Assembly (NCBI GenBank): GCA_038207585.1
Contig: JBBQZP010000020.1
Coordinates: 15,094 to 79,093 of the forward strand
Direction: 5' to 3'
Length of the DNA stretch: 64,000 nucleotides
From: JBBQZP01 sp038207585
GTDB lineage: Bacteria; Pseudomonadota; Alphaproteobacteria; Rhodobacterales; Rhodobacteraceae
Positions 32,434 through 41,458 of the stretch are shown piece after piece. A model generated the notes under the pieces. It did not search any database. It worked only from the letters and a program-made list of their open reading frames with translations, and was not told the origin of the DNA. Position 1 is the stretch's first letter. Every line of letters starts with the position of its first letter. Made by a program: the position numbers and the translations under genes.

Positions 32434-33864
32434 CTAAAGCCCCTTGGTCTGATAGGTCGAGGCAACCCGGCCGATGGACACAAGGTATGCCGCAACCCGC
32501 AAGTCTTCCACATCCTCGCGGCCGTGCCACACCTCGCGCATCGCCTGATAGGCCCCGCGCATCGTATCATCCAGACCCGAGCGTACCAGTTCCAACTCGC
32601 CTGCGCCGCGCAGATACTTGTCCTTAAATCCCGGCGACAGGGTCCAACCCAGTTGCTGATCCGCCGACAGACGCTCCAACTCGTGCACCAGCAGATCGTG
32701 ACGTGCCTCTTCGGCGCGGCGCTGCATGCGGCCAAAGCGGATATGGCTCAGGTTCTTGACCCATTCGAAATAGGAAACCGTCACACCACCCGCATTGGCA
32801 TACATGTCGGGCACGATCACCGTGCCTTTCGCGCGCAGAATCTCATCGGCGCCAAAGGTCACCGGGCCATTCGCCGCCTCGATGATCAGGGGCGCCTGAA
32901 TGCGCGCGGCGTTGGATTTGTTGATCGTGCCTTCCATCGCGGCGGGGATCAGAATATCGCAGGCCTCTTCCAGAACCGCTGAACCCGCCTCGGTGAAACT
33001 GCCCGAGGGGTAACCCTTGATCGTGCCGTGCTTCTTGATCCACTGATACAGTTCTTCGATGTTGATGCCACCCGCATCCGTCACCGCGCCGTCGCGTTCG
33101 ATGACGCCGATGACCTTGCAACCGTCTTCCTCGCTCAGGAATTTGGCGGCGTGATAGCCCACATTGCCCAGCCCCTGCACGATCACCCGCTTGCCATCCA
33201 GCCCGCCCGACAGGCCTGCCTTGGCCACATCCTCGGGATAACGGAACATCTCGCGAAGCGCGTATTGCACGCCGCGCCCGGTCGCCTCAACCCGGCCCTG
33301 AATACCGCCCGCATGGGGTGGTTTGCCGGTGACGCAGGCCTTGGAGTTGATGTCGGTAGTGTTCATCCGCGCATACTGATCGGCGATCCACGCCATTTCC
33401 CGCTCGCCCGTGCCCATGTCGGGGGCGGGGACGTTCTGCGCCGGGTGGATCAGGTCACGCTTGATCAGCTCATAGGCGAAGCGGCGGGTGATCAGCTCCA
33501 GCTCATGCGCGTCCCAGGCGCGGGGGTCGATGCACAGGCCACCCTTCGAGCCGCCAAAGGGGGTTTCGACCAGCGCGCATTTGTATGTCATCAGCGCCGC
33601 CAACGCCTCAACCTCGTCCTGATTGACGGACAGCGCATAGCGGATGCCGCCCTTGACCGGTTCCATATGTTCGGAATGGACCGAGCGATATCCGGTGAAC
33701 GTTTCGATCTTGCCGCGCAGGCGCACGCCAAAGCGCACGGTGTAGGTCGAATTGCAGACGCGGATCTTCTGCTCCAACCCCGGGCTCATATCCATCAGCG
33801 ACACGGCGCGGTTGAACATAAGATCGACGGATTCGCGAAAACTGACTTCACCGGTGGCGTGCAT
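32434..33864 (-). CDS. glutamate dehydrogenase (Glu/Leu/Phe/Val family)
   Basis: A 476-residue NAD(P)-dependent dehydrogenase. Substrate motifs are EPVKGGIRYA and KCALVETPFGGSKGGLCIDP (catalytic Lys), PAPDMGTGEREMAWIADQY follows, and the Rossmann domain begins RVIVQGLGNVGYHAA near residue 225. It interconverts glutamate and 2-oxoglutarate, so it can recycle nitrogen released by sarcosine and betaine catabolism nearby. It has its own start region with GGGAGGG and is 153 bases upstream of soxB. Confidence 0.93.
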   Translation of the reverse strand: MHATGEVSFRESVDLMFNRAVSLMDMSPGLEQKIRVCNSTYTVRFGVRLRGKIETFTGYRSVHSEHMEPVKGGIRYALSVNQDEVEALAALMTYKCALVETPFGGSKGGLCIDPRAWDAHELELITRRFAYELIKRDLIHPAQNVPAPDMGTGEREMAWIADQYARMNTTDINSKACVTGKPPHAGGIQGRVEATGRGVQYALREMFRYPEDVAKAGLSGGLDGKRVIVQGLGNVGYHAAKFLSEEDGCKVIGVIERDGAVTDAGGINIEELYQWIKKHGTIKGYPSGSFTEAGSAVLEEACDILIPAAMEGTINKSNAARIQAPLIIEAANGPVTFGADEILRAKGTVIVPDMYANAGGVTVSYFEWVKNLSHIRFGRMQRRAEEARHDLLVHELERLSADQQLGWTLSPGFKDKYLRGAGELELVRSGLDDTMRGAYQAMREVWHGREDVEDLRVAAYLVSIGRVASTYQTKGL

Positions 33865-34235
33865 GGGGTCCCTCCCGTATCGGGGTGGCGTGGCGCCTGC
33901 CCCTGCAATTGCGCCTGACCCTAGCCCGGGAATGTGAATTTTGCATCACGAAAAGTGGCAATTTGATGTCACAACCGGTTGGGCGGAGCGATTCGTACGG
34001 TTTGCGCAAACGCCTGCCGCTGCCATGCCAACGCCTTATTCAGTTCAGAAAATCATCAATTTTCCGCTCTTTTGCGAAACAATCCCGACTAGGCCGGATG
34101 AGTGTTTCTGGGGTTGTCTAATTTCGAACACTTTTCAGATTTTTTGCCACATTTTCGCCGCAACTTCGATGCTTCTCTTCCGCAATTGCATTGGTGGGGG
34201 CGCCGGCAATTGGCCGGATGTTTTGAAGGGTTGAT
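33865..34235. other. divergent intergenic region between gdh and the Tad cassette
   Basis: This 371-base stretch holds the start regions of both flanking genes and no convincing gene. It is AT-richer than its surroundings in the centre. A loose dyad GCATCA...TGATGT lies near 33948-33972. A GC-rich inverted repeat around CCGGCAATTGGCCGG lies just before the first TadG start. Neither could be tied to a known regulator. Confidence 0.5.
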
Positions 34236-35711
34236 GTGGTGATGATGACGAACGGCTCCCCCCGTCCCGCGCCACTTGGTGCCGCAAAGACTTGTTCGCG
34301 GCTCCGGGGACTGAGCGTATTCCGGCGTGACGAATCTGGCGCGATGGTCATCTTTACGCTGGTCTGCTTCATGCTGATGCTGCTGATCGGCGGTATCGCG
34401 GTTGACCTGATGCGCTATGAACGTGCCCGCACCAAGCTGCAGGGAACGATGGACCGGGCCGTTCTGGCCGCAGCCAGCCTCAGGCAGCAGCGCAACCCCA
34501 ATCTGGTGGTGCAGGATTACTTTGCCAAAGCGGGTCTCGCAGACCGGCTGACGGGGTGGACCTCGGTCTCGGAACTTGGGCTGCGTGACGTCAGCGCGAC
34601 GGCGCAGGAGAATCTGCCCACGTTCTTTATGCATAGCCTTGGCATCAACACGCTGGAGGCCAACATCGCTGCCCGCGCTGTTGAAAGCGTGACTCCGATC
34701 GAGATTTCGATGGTTCTGGATATCTCGGGCTCGATGCGGTTCAACAACAAGATCGGCGAATTGCGCAAGGCCGCGAAGAACTTCTTCAAGATCGTGCTGG
34801 ACGGCGAACAGGCCGATACGACCTCAATCAACATCGTGCCCTATGCGGGGCAAGTGAATGTCGGCCCGCTTTTGTTCAGCCGCTATGGCGGGGTGCGCAA
34901 CCAGACCTTCTCATCTTGCCTGGAGTTGCAGCCGGCCGATTATCTGACAGCGGCGGAACCAACCTTTGGTCTGGCGCAGGTGCCACATTTCATGAAGTGG
35001 GCGATTGATCTTGCGACGATGAACTGGGGCTGGTGCCCGACCGACAACAGCGCGATCCTTCTGGCGCAGAATGACCGTGGCGTGCTGGACGGCTTTATCG
35101 ATGGTGTGCGCCTGCATGACGGCACCGGCACGATGACCGGCGTGAAATACGGCGTGATGTTGCTGAACCCGGCGACTCGGCCAAGTTTTGCCGCGCTGTC
35201 GGGCAACGGGGTGGCACCGCAGTTTGCCGACCGTCCGCTGCAATGGCCCAACACGCCCAATGCCGAGGTTACGAAATACATGATCGTCATGACGGATGGC
35301 GAGATCACCGACCAGTTCCGCCCCAAGCGGACCGGCGTGGCCGATGCTGACGCCGATGCGCTGGACAACGAAACCTACAACGGCGTGGCAGACCCTGACA
35401 CCGTCGACGGCACCGATTTCGATCTGTGGAACCGCACCACCGAAGCCGACCTGATGCCAAGCAGCCTGAACTCCATTCAGGTGACCAGCCGCGCCACCAA
35501 CCTTGCCAACTTTTACCGCCAATGCAATCTGGCCAAGGCGAATGGCGTGGTCGTCTATACCGTCGCGTTTGAAACCTCGGTCACGGCGCAGCAGGAAATG
35601 GCCAATTGTTCGTCCGGGCCGGGATACCACCTGAATGCCACAGGAACGCAGATCAACTCGGCGTTTGAAGAAATCGCGCGCCGCATCCGCCCGCTTCGGT
35701 TGACCCAATGA
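34236..35711 (+). CDS. TadG-like pilus assembly protein with vWA domain, copy 1
   Basis: A 491-residue protein. RRDESGAMVIFTLVCFMLMLLIGGIAVDLMRYERAR (residues 30-65) is the TadE/TadG membrane segment. The rest is exoplasmic and contains a von Willebrand A domain with MIDAS Asp162-x-Ser164-x-Ser166 and a later MTDGE. It ends SAFEEIARRIRPLRLTQ. Tad proteins of this type help build Flp pili or related surface structures. GTG 34236 is preceded by AAGGG. Stop overlaps the next gene (ATGA). Confidence 0.88.
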   Translation: MVMMTNGSPRPAPLGAAKTCSRLRGLSVFRRDESGAMVIFTLVCFMLMLLIGGIAVDLMRYERARTKLQGTMDRAVLAAASLRQQRNPNLVVQDYFAKAGLADRLTGWTSVSELGLRDVSATAQENLPTFFMHSLGINTLEANIAARAVESVTPIEISMVLDISGSMRFNNKIGELRKAAKNFFKIVLDGEQADTTSINIVPYAGQVNVGPLLFSRYGGVRNQTFSSCLELQPADYLTAAEPTFGLAQVPHFMKWAIDLATMNWGWCPTDNSAILLAQNDRGVLDGFIDGVRLHDGTGTMTGVKYGVMLLNPATRPSFAALSGNGVAPQFADRPLQWPNTPNAEVTKYMIVMTDGEITDQFRPKRTGVADADADALDNETYNGVADPDTVDGTDFDLWNRTTEADLMPSSLNSIQVTSRATNLANFYRQCNLAKANGVVVYTVAFETSVTAQQEMANCSSGPGYHLNATGTQINSAFEEIARRIRPLRLTQ

Positions 35712-36238
35712 CCCGGGTTCGCACAGCACTGGCGCGCTGGCTGCGCCGCGACGACGGCACCGCCACGATCGAATTCATGGTATGTTTCCCCATCGTGCTG
35801 TTCCTTTTGTTCGCAGCGATTGAATCGAGCATGTACATGGCCCGCTATGTCATGCTGGACCGCGCGCTTGACATGACGGTGCGCGAGTTGCGGCTGGGCA
35901 TCCTGACCCCGCCCGACCTTGCCACGATCAAGAAATCGGTCTGCAGCCGCACGCTGATCATTTCTGATTGCGCAAATGTCCTCAGCGTTCAGCTGGAGCC
36001 TGTGGCGCTGGGCAGCTACAACTTTCCCAACGGCCCGACAGACTGCATCGACCGCAGCGCGCCCTTGTCACCGCCGCAAGAGCCTTCGTTCGGCGTGCAG
36101 AACCAGCTTATGACGATCCGCGCCTGTGTGACCGTGGATGCGCTGTTCCCGACAACCGGGCTGACGCTGCGCATGTCACAGGCGCCGGACAATTCATATT
36201 TCATCGTGGCCGCCTCCGGCTTTGTGAACGAACCTTGA
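35708..36238 (+). CDS. TadE-like pseudopilin, copy 1a
   Basis: A 176-residue protein with a short basic start, then RRDDGTATIEFMVCFPIVLFLLFAAIESSMYMARYVMLDRALD. The T-x-E-F motif plus hydrophobic helix is the TadE signature. The C-terminal region is exported and has paired cysteines. It overlaps the TadG gene by four bases and leads to a second TadE-like gene 12 bases downstream. Confidence 0.85.
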   Translation: MTRVRTALARWLRRDDGTATIEFMVCFPIVLFLLFAAIESSMYMARYVMLDRALDMTVRELRLGILTPPDLATIKKSVCSRTLIISDCANVLSVQLEPVALGSYNFPNGPTDCIDRSAPLSPPQEPSFGVQNQLMTIRACVTVDALFPTTGLTLRMSQAPDNSYFIVAASGFVNEP

Positions 36239-36247
36239 GCGAGAGTG

Positions 36248-36847
36248 ATGATGACCCCTGTATCAACTGCGCTTAAAACCTTGATGCGGCGTTTTCGCCA
36301 GCGTGAAGACGGCACGGTATTGACCGAATTCGTGATCGTGCTGCCCCTGTTGATCTGGGCCTGGGCCGCGTTGTTCGGCTATTGGGATGCCTATTCCGCC
36401 TCGAACCGGATGCAGAAGGCCACGTTGAACGTGGCAGACGCGCTGTCGCGTTCGGCGGGGGCGGTGGATGCGCCGACGCTGAACGGCATGAAGGCGTTTT
36501 TCGATTTCATGAACCGCACCGGTGATCCGTCGCAGCTTCGGTTTACCAACATCCAGTGGACCGATACCGACAACAGCTACAAGGTTCTCTGGTCGTATTC
36601 GCCCGGCGGGCAGATGTCGCCGCTGACCGATGCCGATCTGGTGACGATGCAGGCGCAGATCCCGGACCTTGTCGATCTGGAAACGCTTTTGATCGTCGAG
36701 TCGAAGGTAGAGTATCGCGCGCCACTGACTGCATCCTCAATCGGCGGGCTGCTTTACGGGTTGGGTGACAGAAATCTTTCGGAATTTGTGGCAACGCGTC
36801 CCCGATTCATGCTGAACGTGTGCTTTTCCGGCGTTCCCTGCAGCTGA
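36248..36847 (+). CDS. TadE-like pseudopilin, copy 1b
   Basis: A 199-residue TadE-family protein. RQREDGTVLTEFVIVLPLLIWAWAALFGYWDAY forms the signature helix near residues 20-50. Several in-frame starts exist (GTG 36245, ATG 36248, ATG 36251). A conserved late PRFMLNVCFSGVP is near the end. It matches the third gene of the second cassette in layout and length. Likely minor pseudopilin or assembly partner. Confidence 0.82.
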   Translation: MMTPVSTALKTLMRRFRQREDGTVLTEFVIVLPLLIWAWAALFGYWDAYSASNRMQKATLNVADALSRSAGAVDAPTLNGMKAFFDFMNRTGDPSQLRFTNIQWTDTDNSYKVLWSYSPGGQMSPLTDADLVTMQAQIPDLVDLETLLIVESKVEYRAPLTASSIGGLLYGLGDRNLSEFVATRPRFMLNVCFSGVPCS

Positions 36848-37059
36848 TGCGTTCAATCTGTCCATGCGGCCGATAGAAGGTGCGCCAAGGGAAGTTTTTC
36901 CCTGATCATCGGCTCAAATGCCGGATTAAATGCATGATTCGGACACATTTCCGCCCCAAGCCGTCGGTTAATTGAACGATGGAAGTGGGAGTCCGTCTGC
37001 CGGGCTCGGCTGCTGATAGCTTTTGAAACCGGTCAAGGCCCGGTGAGGGGATGAGTGTC

Positions 37060-38793
37060 ATGGAAGACGTGCGGAACGTTGACGGACGGGGAAATTCTAT
37101 GAAGGCGCAAGGTCGCATGATCTGGCCACTTCATCATGTGCAGCGGTTTCGCGATGACGAAACCGGCGCGCTGATCTATTTCGGCCTGATCCTCAGCTTC
37201 ATCATGCTTATGATGGGGGGCGTGGCCGTGGACGTCATGCGCCACGAACGGACCCGCACAAACCTTCAGCAAACCATGGACCGCAGCGTTCTGGCGGCTG
37301 CAAGTCTGAACCAGACGCTCAGCCCCAAGGCCGTCGTGATCGATTACTTCGCCAAGGCCGGGCTTTCGGAATATCTGAACCCCAGTGACATTCAGGTCAC
37401 CGAATTCGGCAACGCGCAGGTGGGCTACAGCTTCCGCAAGGTCACCACAAAGGCCGTCGCCGACACCAAACCGCTGTTCATGCATCTGGTCGGGATTGAC
37501 CAGTTCGATGCGGGCGCCGCCAGCACGGCCGAGCAGGCCATCGACAACATCGAGATTTCGCTGGTGCTTGACATCTCGGGTTCGATGGTGCGCGATTCCT
37601 ATGGCAACGATCTTCCCTATCCCAGCAAGCTGGACGCATTGAAAGATGCCGCCAAGGAATTTGTTGACACTGTTCTCAAGGCCGACACGCAGAACCGCAC
37701 GACGATTTCGCTGGTTCCGTACAACGGTCAGGTCAACCTCGGCACAAAGCTGATGAGCTATTACAACGTGTCGGACAAGCACACCTACACGGATCAGAAC
37801 TGCGTCGACATGCCCGCGTCGGTCTATACCAGCCGTGCGCTCTCGACGACGTTGGAGATGCCGATGACAGGGAACGTAGACTCCTTCTCTGACGGTCTGA
37901 CGCGCAGCGGCAACAATCTGGTCAACTCGTATCAGTCCGTGCTCGCGCCCTACAAATACAACAACGTCTTCCGCAACAAGTGGTGCACACCGAACGATAA
38001 CAACAAAGTCCGCGTTCTTGGAAGCGATATCGGCACGCTGCAAGGCCAGATTGAAGGGCTGACGGGGAACGGCGCTACGTCGATCAACGCGGGCCTGCGC
38101 TGGGGGCTGGCGCTTCTTGATCCGGGCACGCGCAGTGTGGTGACTGGTATGCGGACGGCAAGTCAGGCTTCCGTTTACTCTGCCAACCGCCCGATGGATT
38201 ACCAACTGCCCGGTGAAAAAGACTCGGCCAAAAAGGTGATGAAAGTCATCGTTCTGATGACGGATGGCGAGCATTTCGAGGAAGAACAACTCAACGACGG
38301 CTACCGTGCCGGAAACGCGCCGATCTATCTGTCGAACGACGGTTACTATTCAATCTATCATGTGGAGCGGAGTGGCACCAAGAAATACTGGGTCCCGCAT
38401 CTGAGTGGTTGGTATAAAGACCCCTACAACAACGGCACGCAACAGACATGGCCGAAGGTCTGGGAAAAGGTGCGCCTGAAGTGGGTGGCCTACCAGCTTT
38501 ACGCCCGCGCGCTGAACGCAAACAAGTTCGTCGACTACACAGACATGCTGCGCACGCAGACCGACACGACCGTGATGGATACACAGCTTCAATCCATGTG
38601 CGATCTGGCCAAGCAAAAGAACGTCTTCATCTTTGGCATCGCGTTCGAAGCGCCGACCCATGGCCAGGAAACGATTGAAGATTGTTCCACGCAGCTTGGT
38701 GGCTACTACTTCAATGCCAGCGATAAAGCTGCCCTTGGAACTGCATTCCGCGCCATCGCAAGTCAGATCACGCAGTTGAGGCTGACCCAATGA
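37060..38793 (+). CDS. TadG-like pilus assembly protein with vWA domain, copy 2
   Basis: A 577-residue paralogue of the 34236-35711 product. The membrane segment (ETGALIYFGLILSFIMLMMGGVAVDVMRHERTR) and the LDISGSM MIDAS motif line up, as do FAKAGL and the end FRAIASQITQLRLTQ. It is longer by about 90 residues, mostly in a Tyr-rich insert after the MTDGE motif (YYSIYHVERSGTKKYWVPHL). ATG 37060 has AGGGG nine bases upstream. The stop overlaps the next gene (ATGA). Confidence 0.87.
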   Translation: MEDVRNVDGRGNSMKAQGRMIWPLHHVQRFRDDETGALIYFGLILSFIMLMMGGVAVDVMRHERTRTNLQQTMDRSVLAAASLNQTLSPKAVVIDYFAKAGLSEYLNPSDIQVTEFGNAQVGYSFRKVTTKAVADTKPLFMHLVGIDQFDAGAASTAEQAIDNIEISLVLDISGSMVRDSYGNDLPYPSKLDALKDAAKEFVDTVLKADTQNRTTISLVPYNGQVNLGTKLMSYYNVSDKHTYTDQNCVDMPASVYTSRALSTTLEMPMTGNVDSFSDGLTRSGNNLVNSYQSVLAPYKYNNVFRNKWCTPNDNNKVRVLGSDIGTLQGQIEGLTGNGATSINAGLRWGLALLDPGTRSVVTGMRTASQASVYSANRPMDYQLPGEKDSAKKVMKVIVLMTDGEHFEEEQLNDGYRAGNAPIYLSNDGYYSIYHVERSGTKKYWVPHLSGWYKDPYNNGTQQTWPKVWEKVRLKWVAYQLYARALNANKFVDYTDMLRTQTDTTVMDTQLQSMCDLAKQKNVFIFGIAFEAPTHGQETIEDCSTQLGGYYFNASDKAALGTAFRAIASQITQLRLTQ

Positions 38794-39323
38794 AACGCCA
38801 CATGAACCGTTTGCTGCGCGCCTTTCGTCGGGAAGACGGCGTGGCCTCACTGGAATTCGTTCTTTGCCTGCCGGTACTGCTGTTCATCTTCATGATGTCG
38901 TTCGAGTCGGGCATGATGATGACGCGCTTCGTTATGCTGGATCGCGCGCTGGATGTGACAATGCGCGAACAGCGTCTGGGCCACTATGCCAACCCGAGCG
39001 CGAACTTGCTGCGGACCGAGATCTGCAAGCATTCGATCATCATCGAAGACTGCAACAATGTGCTGCGGCTGAACATGACGCCAGTCAGCAAAGCGACCTT
39101 CGCCCTGCCCACGTCGGCGCAATCCTGCGTCAACCGGGCCGAGGCGATCAAGCCGCCGGATGAATTCAGTCCGAACGTGCCTGATGAGATCATGCTGATC
39201 CGTGTCTGTGTTGTCGTAGACGCCCTGTTCCCGACCACCGGGCTTGCGCTTCGCATGCGAAAAGACGGTCAGGGCGGATACTGGCTTGTTGCCAAATCGG
39301 CCTTTGTGGCTGAGCCGGCGTGA
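38790..39323 (+). CDS. TadE-like pseudopilin, copy 2a
   Basis: A 177-residue TadE-family paralogue of 35708-36238. RREDGVASLEFVLCLPVLLFIFMMSFESGMMMTRFVMLDRALD is the signature. Shared landmarks include the IIEDCNNVL cysteine region, RVCVVVDALFPTTGLALRM and FVAEP at the end. Coupled to both neighbours. Confidence 0.85.
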   Translation: MKRHMNRLLRAFRREDGVASLEFVLCLPVLLFIFMMSFESGMMMTRFVMLDRALDVTMREQRLGHYANPSANLLRTEICKHSIIIEDCNNVLRLNMTPVSKATFALPTSAQSCVNRAEAIKPPDEFSPNVPDEIMLIRVCVVVDALFPTTGLALRMRKDGQGGYWLVAKSAFVAEPA

Positions 39324-39331
39324 AGGGTGAT

Positions 39332-39904
39332 ATGATGAAACTCAGCATTTCCAAGTCGTTTCGTACGTTCCGCCGCCGTGAAGACGGGTCGGTCGTGGTC
39401 GAAGCCGTGATGATCCTGCCGTTGATGTTCTGGACTGTGTCAGCCTTGTTCACCTACTGGGACACCTACCGGTCGATCAACATGGTGCAAAAGGCCACCT
39501 ACACCATTTCCGACGCGATCTCACGCGAAGATGGCGCGATAAACACCACCTATCTGAACGGCATGCGCAGCGTCATGAACTACTTGCTTGACCCGGGGCA
39601 GACCACAAAAATGCGCGTCACCAGCCTGACATGGAGCCAGGCGCGCAACCGGTATGAGGTGATCTGGTCGTGTTCGGCGCTGAACCAGATGAGCAAGCTG
39701 AGCACCGGCGATCTGAACGCGACCAGCGTGAAGTCGCGCTTGCCCGTGATGCCCGATGGCGAAACCGTGGTTTTGGTCCAGACAGAGGTGAATTATTCGC
39801 CGCTTTTCAACGTTGGCTACGGCGACCGCAAGCTGCAGCAATTCGTGGTCACGCGTCCGCGCGCGCAGCAGAGCATTCCTTTCCCGACCTGCACCGCCTC
39901 CTGA
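39332..39904 (+). CDS. TadE-like pseudopilin, copy 2b
   Basis: A 190-residue paralogue of 36248-36847: RRREDGSVVVEAVMILPLMFWTVSALFTYWDTY aligns with its signature, and VTRPRAQQSIPFPTC with its end. ATG 39332 or 39335 is preferred over GTG 39320 because GAAGGG lies just upstream. A strong terminator follows the stop, which ends the double cassette. Confidence 0.83.
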   Translation: MMKLSISKSFRTFRRREDGSVVVEAVMILPLMFWTVSALFTYWDTYRSINMVQKATYTISDAISREDGAINTTYLNGMRSVMNYLLDPGQTTKMRVTSLTWSQARNRYEVIWSCSALNQMSKLSTGDLNATSVKSRLPVMPDGETVVLVQTEVNYSPLFNVGYGDRKLQQFVVTRPRAQQSIPFPTCTAS

Positions 39905-39928
39905 CGGTGCCACGGTGTAACCGGCTTG

Positions 39929-39960
39929 ATGCCCTCCGGACGCCGTCCGGGGGGCATTTT
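39929..39960 (+). terminator. rho-independent terminator after the Tad cassettes
   Basis: A 13-bp stem (ATGCCCTCCGGAC with GTCCGGGGGGCAT, one G-U pair) with a GCC loop, followed by TTT. It ends the second TadE gene. Confidence 0.85.
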
Positions 39961-40039
39961 GCATTTGGGTTGCGCATTTCTGCACAACGGCTCTGCAATC
40001 GGGTCGCGTTGTGCCACAGCGGATGGCAACCTATCTTGG

Positions 40040-40053
40040 GATCAACGTTGATC
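40040..40053. promoter_or_regulatory. 14-bp palindrome before pirin gene
   Basis: GATCAACGTTGATC is a perfect palindrome, one base before AAAGGAGG. It could be an operator or a translation-blocking hairpin. No known regulator site is recognised. Confidence 0.4.
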
Positions 40054-40066
40054 AAAGGAGGCCCTC

Positions 40067-40978
40067 ATGTCCATCCGCCCCGTCGCCTATGAAGCCCACG
40101 CCCAGCCCACGATGGAGGGCGCAGGCGTTCACCTGCACCGCGCCTTCGGTTTTCAGAACCCAGAACAGATGGACCCGTTCCTTTTGTTCGACGATTTCCG
40201 CAATGACCGCCCCGAGGATTTTTATCGCGGCTTTCCATGGCACCCCCACCGCGGGATCGAAACGATCACCTATGTTCTGGCCGGATCGGTCGATCATGGT
40301 GACAGCCTTGGCAACACCGGCACCCTGCGCGGCGGCGATGTGCAGTGGATGACGGCGGGGTCGGGCATTCTGCATCAGGAAATGCCGAAAGGGAACGCCA
40401 AGGGCCAGATGCACGGCTTTCAGCTTTGGGCGAACCTGCCCGGCAGCCTGAAAATGACAGCGCCACGCTATCAGGACGTGAAAGGCACCGACATTCCGCA
40501 AATCACCGATGATGACGGCTCTATCGTCAAAGTCATCGTCGGCTCGTTCTGGGGCCAGACCGGCCCGGTCGATGGCATCGCCGCTGATCCGCAGTATCTG
40601 GATATCTTCGTGCCCGCCGGCCTGCGCAAGACGTTCAAGATCGACACCTATCGCCGCGCCTTTGCCTATGTCTTTGAAGGCTCGGGCAACTTTCGCGATG
40701 CAGCCAGCCCCAAAGGCGTGTTGCTGGAAAAGGAAGTGATGGGACAAGAGGTCAACATCCGCGATCTGTCGGGCGACCGCACGCTGGTGCAGTTCGGCAC
40801 CGGCGATGAGGTAACGGTTCAGGCCGGGCCAAAGGGCATCCGGTTTCTGCTGATCTCGGGCGCGCCGATTCAGGAACCGGTGGCGTGGCACGGGCCGATC
40901 GTGATGAACACCCAGGCCGAATTGCAGCAGGCGATGGCCGATCTGCGCAACGGCACTTTCATCAAGCCGGCGCATTAG
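40067..40978 (+). CDS. pirin family protein
   Basis: A 303-residue bicupin. The N-terminal cupin has the pirin metal motif PHRGIET (HxH-type His pair at WHPHRG) and later SGILHQEM. The C-terminal cupin is at about 180-290. Pirins include quercetinase-like enzymes and regulators; this one's role is unknown. AAAGGAGG gives a strong ribosome site. Confidence 0.93.
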   Translation: MSIRPVAYEAHAQPTMEGAGVHLHRAFGFQNPEQMDPFLLFDDFRNDRPEDFYRGFPWHPHRGIETITYVLAGSVDHGDSLGNTGTLRGGDVQWMTAGSGILHQEMPKGNAKGQMHGFQLWANLPGSLKMTAPRYQDVKGTDIPQITDDDGSIVKVIVGSFWGQTGPVDGIAADPQYLDIFVPAGLRKTFKIDTYRRAFAYVFEGSGNFRDAASPKGVLLEKEVMGQEVNIRDLSGDRTLVQFGTGDEVTVQAGPKGIRFLLISGAPIQEPVAWHGPIVMNTQAELQQAMADLRNGTFIKPAH

Positions 40979-40999
40979 CGCGCGGCAAGCCGGCGCATT
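40964..40999 (+). repeat. 13-bp direct repeat at pirin 3' end
   Basis: AAGCCGGCGCATT occurs at 40964-40976 and 40987-40999. The first copy holds the last codons of the pirin gene. Probably a small local duplication. Confidence 0.6.
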
Positions 41000-41072
41000 G
41001 GCGGGCCCGCGCAAACGCCCGCTTGCCCACCCCCGCCGCCGGGCGCTAAAGTCCGTCGGCAGGGAGCAAACA

Positions 41073-41372
41073 ATGCGCGCTACATTCCGATTTCACCTGA
41101 CAGCGGCCCTGATTGCGCTTGGCGCTGTATCGGGCTGCGCCACGCCGCCCCGCATCGACACCCCGGCGCTGGCCGCAGCAACCGGCCCCAAACCGGTGAT
41201 CCTGCCGCTGGATGAGGTGATCGCCAGCGCCCAGACCACGGGTGCAGCACTTGCCGCGCAGGGCGACCTTGGCGCCCGCGCCGCGCGCCTGCGTGCCCGT
41301 GCGGCCGGGATGCGGGGTGCTGTGCTTGACCCCGAGACCTCCGCGCGCCTGACCGATGCCGCTGGCGGCTGA
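41073..41372 (+). CDS. small lipoprotein
   Basis: A 99-residue lipoprotein with lipobox AVSGC (Cys near residue 21). The mature part is Ala-rich, helical and Arg-rich (GARAARLRARAAGMR). GGGAG eight bases before ATG 41073 sets the start. No family was recognised. A hairpin follows its stop. Confidence 0.7.
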   Translation: MRATFRFHLTAALIALGAVSGCATPPRIDTPALAAATGPKPVILPLDEVIASAQTTGAALAAQGDLGARAARLRARAAGMRGAVLDPETSARLTDAAGG

Positions 41373-41376
41373 CCAA

Positions 41377-41393
41377 GGCTTGCGTTGCAAGCC
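41377..41393 (+). terminator. hairpin after the small lipoprotein gene
   Basis: GGCTTGC-GTT-GCAAGCC, a perfect 7-bp stem four bases after the stop. There is no T-run, so termination is only possible. Confidence 0.4.
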
Positions 41394-41458
41394 CGCGCCT
41401 GTCGCGCTAACAGTCGGCCCGAACGTGCCCCTGCTGGGCCAAAGCGACGGAGATCACG

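Noticed and set aside
37033..38289. Open frame of 418 codons on the minus strand
   Set aside because: Opposite strand of the second TadG-like gene, which has clear motifs.
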